A DNA stretch of 64,000 nucleotides. It comes from Bradyrhizobium sp. NFR13. Its GTDB lineage: Bacteria > Pseudomonadota > Alphaproteobacteria > Rhizobiales > Xanthobacteraceae. Below, piece by piece: positions 49,610 to 58,157 of the stretch; within the stretch, counting starts at the first letter, position 1; each line of letters begins with the position of its first letter. A program made the position numbers and the translations under genes. A model generated the notes under the pieces. The model was not told the origin of the DNA. It did no database searches and saw only the letters and a program-made list of their open reading frames with translations. The stretch spans positions 310,001 to 374,000 of the forward strand of contig NZ_FOTP01000005.1 in NCBI RefSeq assembly GCF_900114605.1, read 5' to 3'.

Positions 49610-50037
49610 GTGACAGACGCGTCGTTCTCGGCAAAAGGCTCGATGGCACCTTTGGTCTCGACGTGTCTCTGCCGGGATATGACGCTCTGACCGCAGATCG
49701 CAGTGATGCGACGAAGTTCTCGTTCAGTAGCGATTGGACTGACATCGTCCAATACTCAGCATTCGGCAAGGTCACAGTTCCTGCCGCGGCGCCAGCCGCC
49801 ACGCCTTATGAGGGCGCCCATACCGTTGTTCCAATACCGGACCGTGGCTATATCCCGCACTTCGAGGCGCGTGGCTGGGACGGCGGCGGTCGCGTCTACG
49901 ACGACTTCTTTGGTTCAGGTGACGGCTATGGCGTGCGCGTAGAGTGCTTTCCAGGTGCCATGAGTTTCAATCGCTTCGCTTCGTTTACCTGGTACGCCAT
50001 TTATCTGGTCTATCGATACCCGACGGACCTGCAGTAA
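49606..50037 (+). CDS. Tail fibre-associated protein, first paralogue (143 aa)
   Basis: The GTG overlaps the J-like stop (GTGA). The N-terminus SDRRVVLGKRLDGTFGLDVSLPGYDALTA is nearly repeated at the start of the next protein, showing tandem duplication. The rest is beta-rich with Gly and aromatic residues. It is probably an adhesin or fibre-attachment component. Confidence 0.7.
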   Translation: MSDRRVVLGKRLDGTFGLDVSLPGYDALTADRSDATKFSFSSDWTDIVQYSAFGKVTVPAAAPAATPYEGAHTVVPIPDRGYIPHFEARGWDGGGRVYDDFFGSGDGYGVRVECFPGAMSFNRFASFTWYAIYLVYRYPTDLQ

Positions 50038-50445
50038 ATGTCTGACCGGCGCGTCGTCTTCGGAAAGCGTGCGGACGGCACCCTTGGCGTGTTCGTCTCT
50101 CCAGTGGGAATCGATGCGTTCACCGCGACAGATGACCAGCTTCTACTCAACATCAGCAGCAAAATCCCGCAACTAATCCTGCTGGGTGCTGTCGCTAGCT
50201 CGCAATCGGTCCCGTTGGGCGTCGGCCGCGCCCCCTATGTTTTCTTGACCAATCGTCAGTCGATGGGGACCGTTCCTGGATACGGAGCCCTTGATGGTCC
50301 GGTGAGGCCATCGCCAAACTTCGCCTATGGAGCGCCGACTGGATTCGCCTATGCCGATGTCGCTTCTGATGGCAGCGCGATGAGTGTGTCCGTGCCAGGC
50401 GGGAATCGCGTCGCGTATGCCGTCTACAACATACCGTTCAGCTAA
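50038..50445 (+). CDS. Tail fibre-associated protein, second paralogue (135 aa)
   Basis: The N-terminus MSDRRVVFGKRADGTLGVFVSPVGIDAFTA matches the preceding protein, while the C-terminal half differs. This points to a shared attachment module with variable binding domains. It begins immediately after the preceding stop. Confidence 0.7.
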   Translation: MSDRRVVFGKRADGTLGVFVSPVGIDAFTATDDQLLLNISSKIPQLILLGAVASSQSVPLGVGRAPYVFLTNRQSMGTVPGYGALDGPVRPSPNFAYGAPTGFAYADVASDGSAMSVSVPGGNRVAYAVYNIPFS

Positions 50446-50903
50446 TGCCCGCACGCCTGCGCATCCAAGGTGGCTCATCGAGTCCATTCAAGGTGTCCGC
50501 ATCCAATGTGGACGCTGACGACACATTCGCCCTGATCTTTGACGGCAACCAGTCGCCACTACGAGTTTTGACGCACGGGCAGGTAGCTGCGAACCGCACT
50601 GCTGGCAATATCGCGCCGGCGGTCTTCACTCAGTCGGCAGTCGGCTACACGGCGCCGCCCGGCCTGTTTCCGTTGTTCGCATTGGCGGACTATCTACCGC
50701 CGCTGACTGCCGGCGGTGGCATTCCTGCTGGAGGACGGGCGCGTAATCCGTTCCTTCAACAGAACACCGCTCCGCCTCCACCTGGCAACGGGTTTGGTGG
50801 AGCGCTGGCGAATGGCTGGTTCTACGGCATGAACTTCACAAACCTTTCGTCTGGCGTCAGCACCTACAACATCAGCTTCATCATCTTCCGAAACATGGGT
50901 TGA
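50445..50903 (+). CDS. Tail fibre-associated protein, third gene (152 aa)
   Basis: The ATG overlaps the preceding stop (TAATG). The N-terminus (MPARLRIQGGSSSPFKVSASNVDADDTFALIFDG) has the same overall length and placement but little identity to the two genes before. It contains a Pro/Gly-rich loop and a beta-rich C-terminus. Likely part of the same fibre-attachment set. Confidence 0.6.
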   Translation: MPARLRIQGGSSSPFKVSASNVDADDTFALIFDGNQSPLRVLTHGQVAANRTAGNIAPAVFTQSAVGYTAPPGLFPLFALADYLPPLTAGGGIPAGGRARNPFLQQNTAPPPPGNGFGGALANGWFYGMNFTNLSSGVSTYNISFIIFRNMG

Positions 50904-50906
50904 GCA

Positions 50907-51347
50907 GTGACCGTATTCTGCATCTACGACGCGAGCGGCCGGATCATCCAGACCAACAAGGTGTACGACCCGCCAGAGAATTACGAGGCGTCGATACGGG
51001 AGCTCGGCCACAAGTTCGTCAAGTTGGACCGCAGCACGCTGGTCTCGATGGATCATTTCTACGTCGGGCGTCGCAAAGTGCGCGAGCGCCCCGTGATGCC
51101 GATCGACGTGTCAAAGAAGGTCATCAAGGCGGGAGGTGTCGACACCGTGGTTCTGACCGGGGCACCCAAGAAGGCCGAATACTCCTTTGACGTGAACATT
51201 CCGGGCATTGGGGTCCAGAACGTCCAGTCCGGCAAACTGCCAGATGGCGAATTGGAAATCGGAATGGACATGCCGTGCCTGTTCACGGTTCGCATTTCGC
51301 TCTGGCCCTATCAAGACTTCGCACAAGAGATCGAGGCCGTCGCATGA
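50907..51347 (+). CDS. Tail fibre/assembly-associated protein (146 aa)
   Basis: The GTG start gives VTVFCIYDASGRIIQTNKVYDPPENYEASIRELG. An ordered alpha/beta domain follows, with a motif VTVFCIYD...GRIIQ also seen in other fibre-module proteins. Possibly a chaperone or fibre connector; unproven. Confidence 0.6.
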   Translation: MTVFCIYDASGRIIQTNKVYDPPENYEASIRELGHKFVKLDRSTLVSMDHFYVGRRKVRERPVMPIDVSKKVIKAGGVDTVVLTGAPKKAEYSFDVNIPGIGVQNVQSGKLPDGELEIGMDMPCLFTVRISLWPYQDFAQEIEAVA

Positions 51348-51679
51348 GCCGCGTTACGGTCACGATATCGCCGATGGCCGACTTCCGCGATGAGGCCATT
51401 CGCCAGGTCAACGAGCGCTACAATCAAATAGCGAGAGCGAATCTTCACCGCGATCACGCTCATTTCATAAAGCGCACCCTTGCCGCTCAGATCATTGAAG
51501 GCGGGTACGTTCCGGCCGAATTCGCTGACGAAGCCGCACTCCGCAATATCACGCCTCTGGATCTTGCCAATCTGATCAATAGCAAGCCGAACGAAGCCGC
51601 GCAGCGTGAACTCAATCGCCAGCGAGAACTGCTGGCGATTGCTGCAGCAACGACACCCGCCGATCTCCCGCAAGGATAA
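51344..51679 (+). CDS. Hypothetical fibre-module protein (111 aa)
   Basis: Starts with an ATGA overlap and MSRVTVTISPMADFRDEAIRQVNERYNQIARANLHRDHAHFIKR. The middle and C-terminus are helical with a repeated REL/RQRELLAIAAA segment. It precedes the fibre gene and may be a fibre assembly chaperone; no family is recognised. Confidence 0.55.
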   Translation: MSRVTVTISPMADFRDEAIRQVNERYNQIARANLHRDHAHFIKRTLAAQIIEGGYVPAEFADEAALRNITPLDLANLINSKPNEAAQRELNRQRELLAIAAATTPADLPQG

Positions 51680-51682
51680 TCG

Positions 51683-53569
51683 ATGACGCTCCCGACATAC
51701 TCAACCGGCACGGTTTCCGTGTCGGCAGACGGCACCGTTGTGACCGGCCTTGGCGGGCCGATCTGGTCCGGCACCAACGTGAAAGAAGGTGACTGGATCG
51801 AAATCGATGGCGCGCCTGCCGTGCTGATCCTGACCGTCACGGACATGACCCACCTTGTCATCCCGCCTTGGCAGGGGGGCGACAAGGTCAGCGTCCCTTA
51901 TGTCGTCTACAACAACTTCTCGGCCCGCGACGACGGCACGGCGATTGCTCGCGATGTCTCGACGCTGGTCGCTGCCCTGAACAAAGAGGGCTTCATCTGG
52001 TTTGTTGGGCCCAATGAAACCAACCCCGACCCATCCCGAGGTGACGAGGGGCAGTGGGCCTATCAGCCGTCGACCGGCAAGCAATGGCACAAGGAAGGTG
52101 GCCTCTGGCTCTATGACGGCATCTTCAAGGGCTTTGGTGTCCCGGCGCCTTACGACAATGGCGCAATCTATTCCCTGAATGACGTCGCGACATCCGGCGG
52201 TTCTTCTTACGTCTGGATTAACGCGACGCCAGGATCAGGCCATGCGCCGCCGGACGCGACATACTGGGCGGTGCTGGCGTCGATCGGCGCGACCGGCCCG
52301 ACCGGTGCCACGGGTCCGGGATACGGTGGCACGAGCGCAACCTCACTCACGATTGGAACGGGGGCAAAGGCGCTCACGACGCAGGCTGCGCTGGCCTACA
52401 CCAACGGAGCCCGCGTCAGAGCCACATCGTCGGCCAACACCTCGAATTGGATGGAGGGCATTGTTACCTACTCAGGAACGACGCTGACCATCAACGTGGA
52501 CAAGACCAATGGCAGCGGCACGATTGCCAGCTGGAATCTCAACGTCGTTGGCGAGCCGGGCGCGGGCGATCTATCGAGCGCGAACAACCTCTCTGATGTC
52601 ACGAACAAGAAGTCCGCCAAGGACAACATCTCGGTTCATGGTGCGGATGTTGCGTCGGCTTCCACGATTGATCTCGAGGCTGCCACGGGTGACCTGGTTG
52701 ATGTCACGGGTACGACCACCATCACCGCCGTCACGCTCTCGGAAGGTCACGAACGTACCGTGCGCTTCACCGGCGCGCTGACGCTCACACATGGTGCGTC
52801 GCTGGTCCTGCCAGGAGCCGCCAACATCACGACAGTCTTTGGCGCCTTTGCTGTCTTCCGAGGATATGCGTCCGGTGTCGTTCGCTGCGTTGAATACACG
52901 CCGGCCGGCGGAAACTTGGGCGTCGATCCTCAGAATCTCAACGCGGCGCAACAAGCGCAGGCGCGAGTCAATCTTAACGCCGGCCGCAAAGAAGGGGTCA
53001 CCACCCAGTCATTTTTAAGCGGAAGCGGAACGTACACCAAGCCGGTTGGATGCACTTGGATCAAGGTGAGAGGCATTGGCGGAGGGGGCGGAGGCTCTGG
53101 TAGCGGTTCATCCGCTGGAAACGGTGGCGCTGGCGGAGTTACCACGTTTGGCAGCCTGACCGGAAGTGGTGGTGGGGCTGGAGGCGCCGGCGGTACCGGT
53201 GGTGGCGCCGGCGGTGCGGCGAGTGGTGCCGACATCAATTTAGCAGGAGCACCCGGACAGAATGTTGTGACTGGTTGGGCCAATCAACTCGGCGGCAGTG
53301 GCGGCAGCGGCTCATTTGGCGGAGCTGGTCTGTCCGGAAACGCCGGCCTACACGGTGGAGGAGGGGGTGGAGCGGTTGCCGTGTCCACAGCCTCGCCAGG
53401 GTCTGGAGGAGGAGCGGGAGGTTATTTCGAAAAGACGTTCGCTAACCCAAGCGCGACTTATGCGTATGCAGTCGGCGCAGCGGGGACCGCTGGGTCTGGC
53501 GGGACTGGCGGATTTGCAGGAAGCGTCGGCGGCTCTGGCGCCATCTTTGTAGAAGAGCACTACGATTGA
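51683..53569 (+). CDS. Tail fibre protein with glycine-rich distal domain (628 aa)
   Basis: The N-terminal third is a virion-attachment type domain (STGTVSVSADGTVVTGLGGPIW, WAYQPSTGKQWHKEGGLW). A short collagen-like GATGPTGATG piece lies in the middle. The last 160 residues are extremely Gly-rich (many GGxG and GGAGGxGG runs), like polyglycine II domains of phage adhesins such as gp38-type tips. A receptor-binding role is inferred from this architecture and from position at the end of the tail cluster. Confidence 0.85.
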   Translation: MTLPTYSTGTVSVSADGTVVTGLGGPIWSGTNVKEGDWIEIDGAPAVLILTVTDMTHLVIPPWQGGDKVSVPYVVYNNFSARDDGTAIARDVSTLVAALNKEGFIWFVGPNETNPDPSRGDEGQWAYQPSTGKQWHKEGGLWLYDGIFKGFGVPAPYDNGAIYSLNDVATSGGSSYVWINATPGSGHAPPDATYWAVLASIGATGPTGATGPGYGGTSATSLTIGTGAKALTTQAALAYTNGARVRATSSANTSNWMEGIVTYSGTTLTINVDKTNGSGTIASWNLNVVGEPGAGDLSSANNLSDVTNKKSAKDNISVHGADVASASTIDLEAATGDLVDVTGTTTITAVTLSEGHERTVRFTGALTLTHGASLVLPGAANITTVFGAFAVFRGYASGVVRCVEYTPAGGNLGVDPQNLNAAQQAQARVNLNAGRKEGVTTQSFLSGSGTYTKPVGCTWIKVRGIGGGGGGSGSGSSAGNGGAGGVTTFGSLTGSGGGAGGAGGTGGGAGGAASGADINLAGAPGQNVVTGWANQLGGSGGSGSFGGAGLSGNAGLHGGGGGGAVAVSTASPGSGGGAGGYFEKTFANPSATYAYAVGAAGTAGSGGTGGFAGSVGGSGAIFVEEHYD

Positions 53570-54600
53570 GACTCCGCCCGCGCCGAAGCTAGTTTGGACG
53601 ACGTAAGCCGACCGAGTGACCCCATTCTGATAAGAGATCGAATCCCTTCGAGCGAGTTTTCGGCTCTTATCAAGCAGTACGATATTGGTGCCGCGAGAAT
53701 AAGGCTTCCGAAGAATGCCACGGGCCGGCTGGGACCGAAAACGCTCACCACGGGCACTGCGCACGCGAGATGAAGTAAAAAAAGAGGATACGAAAAATCT
53801 CCTGCCAATCGCGCAGCGGCTTCGATGCTCGGTGACGGCTTTGGGAAGGTCGGTAGCGCCGTCAATATTATCGCGACAGAGGCGACGCTGATCAGAAGAA
53901 AGAAATGTGGAATGGGACCGGCGTATTGCTCAACTCGCATAAAATGCGGGAGACCAAACATCGATACTCCGTACAATGCCAAACAAATCAGAGCAGCGGT
54001 TCTTGGCACCCTGATCCTCTTTGAGGCGAAGTAGGCGAGAGATCCTGAGAAGAATACAAAAGCCGTGCCCATCGGATAGAAGTAGAATGGGTACTCGGCC
54101 ATGTGAAACATGCCGTAGAAGGCCCATCCGATCGATACAACAAAGCCGATAAGCGTGAGGGCTAAAGACCTAAACGTTGCAAGGCCAACGACCAGATACA
54201 TGATGAGCTCGATGTAGAGGGACCATGTTTGCGTAATTGTCCGCCCGTTGGACCCAATCTCAAAGATCGCAATATTCGTGAGCCATCCTGATGGGCCGCT
54301 CGGCCATGGCGTCGTCAACCAGACTTCTTCAGCGATGGTCCTCGGAAATAGTACAGCGGTCGCGAGTGCAAGGATCAGGCAGACCCAGTAAGTCGGGTAA
54401 ATCCGCAGGGCCCGGTTCAGTAGGAATGCGCCAGGTCTGTCACGGTAAACTTCGTTAGCGATCATCGTGATCAAGAAGCCACTGATAGCGAAGAACCCCA
54501 TTACCGCGTGGCGACCCGTATCTGGAAACAGAGGGGTCCAAATATGGAAAGCGGCAACAGAGATCGCGAGAAAGAGTCTGAGTGGTCCAAGATAATGCAC
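53560..54600 (-). CDS. Membrane acyltransferase (acyltransferase 3 / O-acetyltransferase family)
   Basis: About ten hydrophobic segments and an N-terminal RLFLAISVAAFHIW with a conserved FFAISGFLITMIAN motif identify the acyltransferase 3 family, which transfers acetyl or acyl groups to surface polysaccharide in the inner membrane. The start was set at GTG 54600 (VHYLGPLRLFLAIS) after GGGGAC; an upstream TTG is possible. It converges on the fibre gene with a 10-bp overlap. Serotype change of the lysogen is the likely outcome. Confidence 0.85.
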   Translation of the reverse strand: MHYLGPLRLFLAISVAAFHIWTPLFPDTGRHAVMGFFAISGFLITMIANEVYRDRPGAFLLNRALRIYPTYWVCLILALATAVLFPRTIAEEVWLTTPWPSGPSGWLTNIAIFEIGSNGRTITQTWSLYIELIMYLVVGLATFRSLALTLIGFVVSIGWAFYGMFHMAEYPFYFYPMGTAFVFFSGSLAYFASKRIRVPRTAALICLALYGVSMFGLPHFMRVEQYAGPIPHFFLLISVASVAIILTALPTFPKPSPSIEAAARLAGDFSYPLFLLHLACAVPVVSVFGPSRPVAFFGSLILAAPISYCLIRAENSLEGIRSLIRMGSLGRLTSSKLASARAESQS

Positions 54601-54804
54601 GGAACAGGTCCCCAACCGGCGGGGAAACTACCGACACAATCAGAAATGTAAAGGCCGGCTGCAGAAAACCGCACCGCACAATTCCAGCTAGTTTTCTCAG
54701 CGAGCGCACTTGTGTCGGTACTGCCCTAGTGCAGCACTTTCACTGGAACGCGCGACAGAATGGGAGCCGATTCGGCGCAGCGTAGGCTAGTTGCCTCCGG
54801 TGCA

Positions 54805-55193
54805 TCACTTCGGCTTGCCCGTCCGACGGTCGATATCCACGCCCTGGCCATTGTAAACGACTGCCGTGATCTCTCGCGTCACAACATTCTCGATTTTTCG
54901 GATCGTCGCGATCACGCTTTAAGGCGATGTTGACGTGCCTGTCATCCTCGTTATCCGGCGCGCGATCGTGTCAGGCTTAGCGAGCGCAAGTTCTCCCATC
55001 AATTTCGATGGGATTTGCGACGTATTGAATACGGCCGAACGGGCGTTTTGCAAGGTGATACCGCCAACTTCCAATTTACTCAGGCTCAGGCCAATACGGC
55101 TGCGGGCTTGCACGTCACCGCTATACAGGCTCACTGAGGCGCTGCTTGCGGTGAGGCTGTATGAATGTGTAAAGTGCTGGGCTGATTGCCGCA
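54805..55193 (-). pseudogene. Possible decayed leftward ORF(s) in the 54.6-55.2 kb gap
   Basis: On the minus strand one frame encodes 91 residues (54919-55194) with LSKLEVGGITLQNARSAVF, then a stop, then in the same frame a 36-codon ORF from GTG (54805-54915) with ITAVVYNGQGVDIDRRTGKPK. This could be one gene broken by a stop, or two short fortuitous ORFs. No family recognised. Apart from this the 54616-55193 stretch, between the acyltransferase and glycosyltransferase genes, shows nothing; no terminator or clear promoter was seen. Confidence 0.2.
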
Positions 55194-56420
55194 ATGTCCC
55201 GGATGGCTATGTCAAAGTTAACAGTGATCTACTTTACCGTGGTTCCTATTTCCTCTGCGGCGAACGGCGGCAACATTGCGTGTAGGAATCACATCGATCG
55301 CCTCAATCGCGACCCTAATATCGATCTGCGAGTATTAGCGGCCCCGACATTTCAAGATTCGGTAGCCACTGAAGAGTATTTGCGTAAGGCCGAGATCGAG
55401 CACATCGTTATTCCCCGCAAAGAAGGAAACTTCCACCAAGCAGACAACACCGTTGCAAGCACTCTTCGCTTTGCCGCTTTGAGCGCAGTATACTTTCCCT
55501 GGGAATTAGAAGCCCACGCGCAGCCCCAGTACGACGATGCGCTGGAGTGGGCGATGAGGCATTGGCAGGCTGATCTTATCTTAATCGACTACACGTTCAG
55601 CGCGCTGTTTTGCCCGAGGGTCATGCGAGGTCCCATCAAGAAGGCCATCGTGACGTTCAACCGAGAGGCGGAATTCTACCGTGATATGATTGGCTTGGGG
55701 ATGATAAAGCATGATCGTTTCTCAGCGGAGATTAGCGCGCGGCGCCTCGCCAGATTTGAACGTAACGCCTATCGTCAATGCGATAAGGTTATTGCAATCA
55801 GCGCGAATGACCTGCCGAGCTACGTCCCAGCGGAGCGCAAGTCCGTCATCGTGCCGTATCTTGACCCTAGATTGCGTTGGTCTTTCACGAATACTAATGC
55901 GCTGTTCTTTGTCGGCAACATTGGGCACTATCCAAACCGTGAGGCGATAGAATTTCTTGCGACTCGATTGGCCCCGCAGCTGGAGGCAGTTTCGCCCTCG
56001 ACGATCATCAAGATTGTCGGTGCAAGCTCCGCCGATGTGCCAAAGGAATGGCTGCATCCAAAGATCGAGTACCTCGGTTTCTCTGATAGTGTGACAGTAG
56101 ATTTGTTGTTCCGGTCCTGCGATGCAATGATATCTCCCATCAAGAATACATATGGGATGAAATTCAAAATGGCTGAAGCGGTCGCTTACGGCACGCCGCT
56201 CATTTCCAGTAGCGAAGCGCTGGAATGTCTCCCCTACATCGAGGGCGCTCAGGCTTTCCCGTTCGGTGATGGAAAGCGTGCTGCAAGTCTCGTGGCGCGC
56301 GTTATTGGGAACCGAAATGAACTTGAATCAATTAGCGGTTCGATGATTGCCTCATCAGAAGCGTATATATCGTCCCAAAAAACTCGATGGTCCGAAGAAC
56401 TCGCTCCATTGGTCCAATGA
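55194..56420 (+). CDS. Glycosyltransferase (GT4-like, 408 aa)
   Basis: The N-terminus has SKLTVIYFTVVPISSAANGGNIACRNHIDRL, a GT-B fold with the Gly-rich acceptor-side loop. The C-terminal half has FVGNIGHYPNREAIEFLATRL, IKIVGASSADVPKEW, DAMISPIKNTYGMKFKMAEAVAYGTPLISSS, which contains the E/K-type active-site motif of GT4/GT1 enzymes. It probably adds a sugar to LPS O-antigen or capsule. The DNA is more AT-rich than the tail module, suggesting a separate origin. Confidence 0.88.
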   Translation: MSRMAMSKLTVIYFTVVPISSAANGGNIACRNHIDRLNRDPNIDLRVLAAPTFQDSVATEEYLRKAEIEHIVIPRKEGNFHQADNTVASTLRFAALSAVYFPWELEAHAQPQYDDALEWAMRHWQADLILIDYTFSALFCPRVMRGPIKKAIVTFNREAEFYRDMIGLGMIKHDRFSAEISARRLARFERNAYRQCDKVIAISANDLPSYVPAERKSVIVPYLDPRLRWSFTNTNALFFVGNIGHYPNREAIEFLATRLAPQLEAVSPSTIIKIVGASSADVPKEWLHPKIEYLGFSDSVTVDLLFRSCDAMISPIKNTYGMKFKMAEAVAYGTPLISSSEALECLPYIEGAQAFPFGDGKRAASLVARVIGNRNELESISGSMIASSEAYISSQKTRWSEELAPLVQ

Positions 56421-56428
56421 TTGTGTGT

Positions 56429-56713
56429 CTACTCCGAAGGTTTACAGGCCGGGAACATCTGATCGTTGTTGGAGGGAGACATAACCTTTTGTTGAAGCCG
56501 TTTTGCGGCGTCTCGCATTGGGCCGTCGTGTTCTATCGCCCGAACCACGCCATCGGGGCCGCGTAAATTGCCCGCATTTTCTGGCCGGTCTGTGGGGCCA
56601 CCGGGATACGGCCACATCGGTCTTCGAACCGAAAGTGCTTCTCGTTTCAATTCGTTCAGTGGTTTCGTTTCGTATTGGGGAATTGGATCTGGTGGACGCA
56701 GCATCTTGATCAT
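56429..56713 (-). CDS. Hypothetical protein (94 aa)
   Basis: Starts with MIKMLRPPDPIPQYETKPLNELK, a Pro-rich N-terminus followed by polar, mostly disordered sequence. It is adjacent to but convergent with the glycosyltransferase gene. No domain recognised. Confidence 0.45.
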   Translation of the reverse strand: MIKMLRPPDPIPQYETKPLNELKREALSVRRPMWPYPGGPTDRPENAGNLRGPDGVVRAIEHDGPMRDAAKRLQQKVMSPSNNDQMFPACKPSE

Positions 56714-56765
56714 GAAGGTGACCCCATTATTCGGCAGCCGCTGTCATTCTTCAAAGTTGAAATAC

Positions 56766-57638
56766 CTACTTGCGGCCAATCGCCTTGTAAAATGGATGCA
56801 TCAGTCTTTCGGATAAAGTTTGATAGGGTTTGCTCATGCAAAGGAGGTCTGCCCAATGGTGGCCCGGGACAAGTTCTTTCTCTACATCCCGAAAAGACTT
56901 GGCCCGAACCGGGACAGCATGCCGCTCATCGCTAATAATGTAGATGTACTTGTAGATAGAGGACAGGCGGTCGAAGAACGCTTCAGGCTGAATGCCATAG
57001 TAAAGCGACAAGGTATTCTTGTTCAGCTCAACGATCAGTTTAGGCTTGAAACGTTCGAACGTCTTCGCTCCGCCTTCGAGCACGGCGAGCTCACTGCCTT
57101 CGGCATCCATCTTAACAAAATCTAGGCGATCGATCTTGGTGCTTGTGGCCCATTGGTCGAGGGTTTCGATCTGTACGGTTTCGGTCACGCGTTCAAGGTT
57201 CTGCCCCCATGCTTTCATTAAAACGTCTTCGACCGGCTCTTCGGGCGAGAGGAATGAACACCCTGCGAGTCCTACGAGATGAGTAAATTCCTGCTGACCA
57301 GAAGAGCTTCCCAGGCCAATTGTTTGCACGCTGACGTTATCGAGACCATTCGACGTCACGTTTTCGGAGAGAAACCCCGAATTGATAAACGACGGCTCGA
57401 AGGCATATACCTTTCTCGCGAGTTCGGACATCACTAGGGTGTGCGCGCCAAGGTTGGCGCCAATATCCAGGCAGACATCATCGGGTCCAACCAGCTTGGC
57501 AAGCAAATCCATGATCTGAGGCTCCCAAGCCCCATCGTGCTGCTTGATCGAGTTGAAGACACTGTCGTCAGCGTCAGATCCCACGATATCGAAGGTTCGC
57601 CCCGAATAAGTGGTCTTGAGTGTGGTGTGCGCTTTCAT
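56766..57638 (-). CDS. FkbM-family SAM-dependent methyltransferase (290 aa)
   Basis: The motif CLDIGANLGAHTLVMSELARKVYAFEPS is the FkbM/class I SAM-binding signature, with LDFVKMDAEGSELAVLEGGAKTF further on. This group O-methylates sugars or polyketides. Start ATG at 57638 follows AGGGGAA. Together with the acyltransferase and glycosyltransferase it forms a surface-glycan modification set downstream of the tail fibre, typical of lysogenic conversion. Confidence 0.88.
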   Translation of the reverse strand: MKAHTTLKTTYSGRTFDIVGSDADDSVFNSIKQHDGAWEPQIMDLLAKLVGPDDVCLDIGANLGAHTLVMSELARKVYAFEPSFINSGFLSENVTSNGLDNVSVQTIGLGSSSGQQEFTHLVGLAGCSFLSPEEPVEDVLMKAWGQNLERVTETVQIETLDQWATSTKIDRLDFVKMDAEGSELAVLEGGAKTFERFKPKLIVELNKNTLSLYYGIQPEAFFDRLSSIYKYIYIISDERHAVPVRAKSFRDVEKELVPGHHWADLLCMSKPYQTLSERLMHPFYKAIGRK

Positions 57639-57755
57639 GGGTTCCCCTGTCCGGGGCGGGACCATACTTCGGCACCTGTTAAGCGTAAAGCCTCAACCCG
57701 CGCTTCGGTTGGAGGACAATCTTGAGGACAATGAAGTCCATAGGAGATGCACTCA

Positions 57756-57836
57756 ATGACGACCATCGCTGCCCTTGTGGCGGCGCGGTCCGGCGCTCAT
57801 AGTGAGAGAACAGCCGGGCCGGTCAGCCGTGAATGA
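57756..57836 (+). CDS. Very short ORF resembling the endolysin start (26 aa)
   Basis: A strong ribosome-binding sequence (AGGAGA) precedes ATG of MTTIAALVAARSG, which resembles the first residues of the endolysin downstream (MTIAALVASE). It may be a translated leader, a decayed duplicate or chance. Stretch 57639-58157 otherwise holds only this and the small antisense ORF below. Confidence 0.3.
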   Translation: MTTIAALVAARSGAHSERTAGPVSRE

Positions 57837-57921
57837 TCATCGCCATAAAAGCCGCAGCGGGGGCGGCGCAGGCAGTTGCAAGTAGCATCAGGCCAATCAT
57901 CAGTTTTTCAAAGCGGCCCAC
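57823..57921 (-). CDS. Tiny hydrophobic protein (32 aa)
   Basis: A GTG start after AGAGGTG gives a 32-residue product with one membrane helix (LMIGLMLLATACAAPAAAFMAM). Such very small hydrophobic proteins next to endolysin genes can be lysis-related, but the orientation is opposite to the lysis genes. Low certainty that it is translated. Confidence 0.35.
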   Translation of the reverse strand: MGRFEKLMIGLMLLATACAAPAAAFMAMIIHG

Positions 57922-58157
57922 GACGCACCTCTTGAACTAGGCGGGGGCCGCCGCCTGCAGGGTCAGCGGCCCCCTTGCGCGTAATTGAAATCCTGGTCGT
58001 GGGTTGTCCCCCTCCGGCCATTTCTACGCGCAAGGCAAATTCAAATCTGTCCACACAATTTTGAGAAGAGGGATTTTGAGATCCCTTTGCGGAACACGTC
58101 CACTGTTGCGTGGCAGAAACAGTTTTCCAGCCGCATTCCCACCCACGGAGAAAACCC

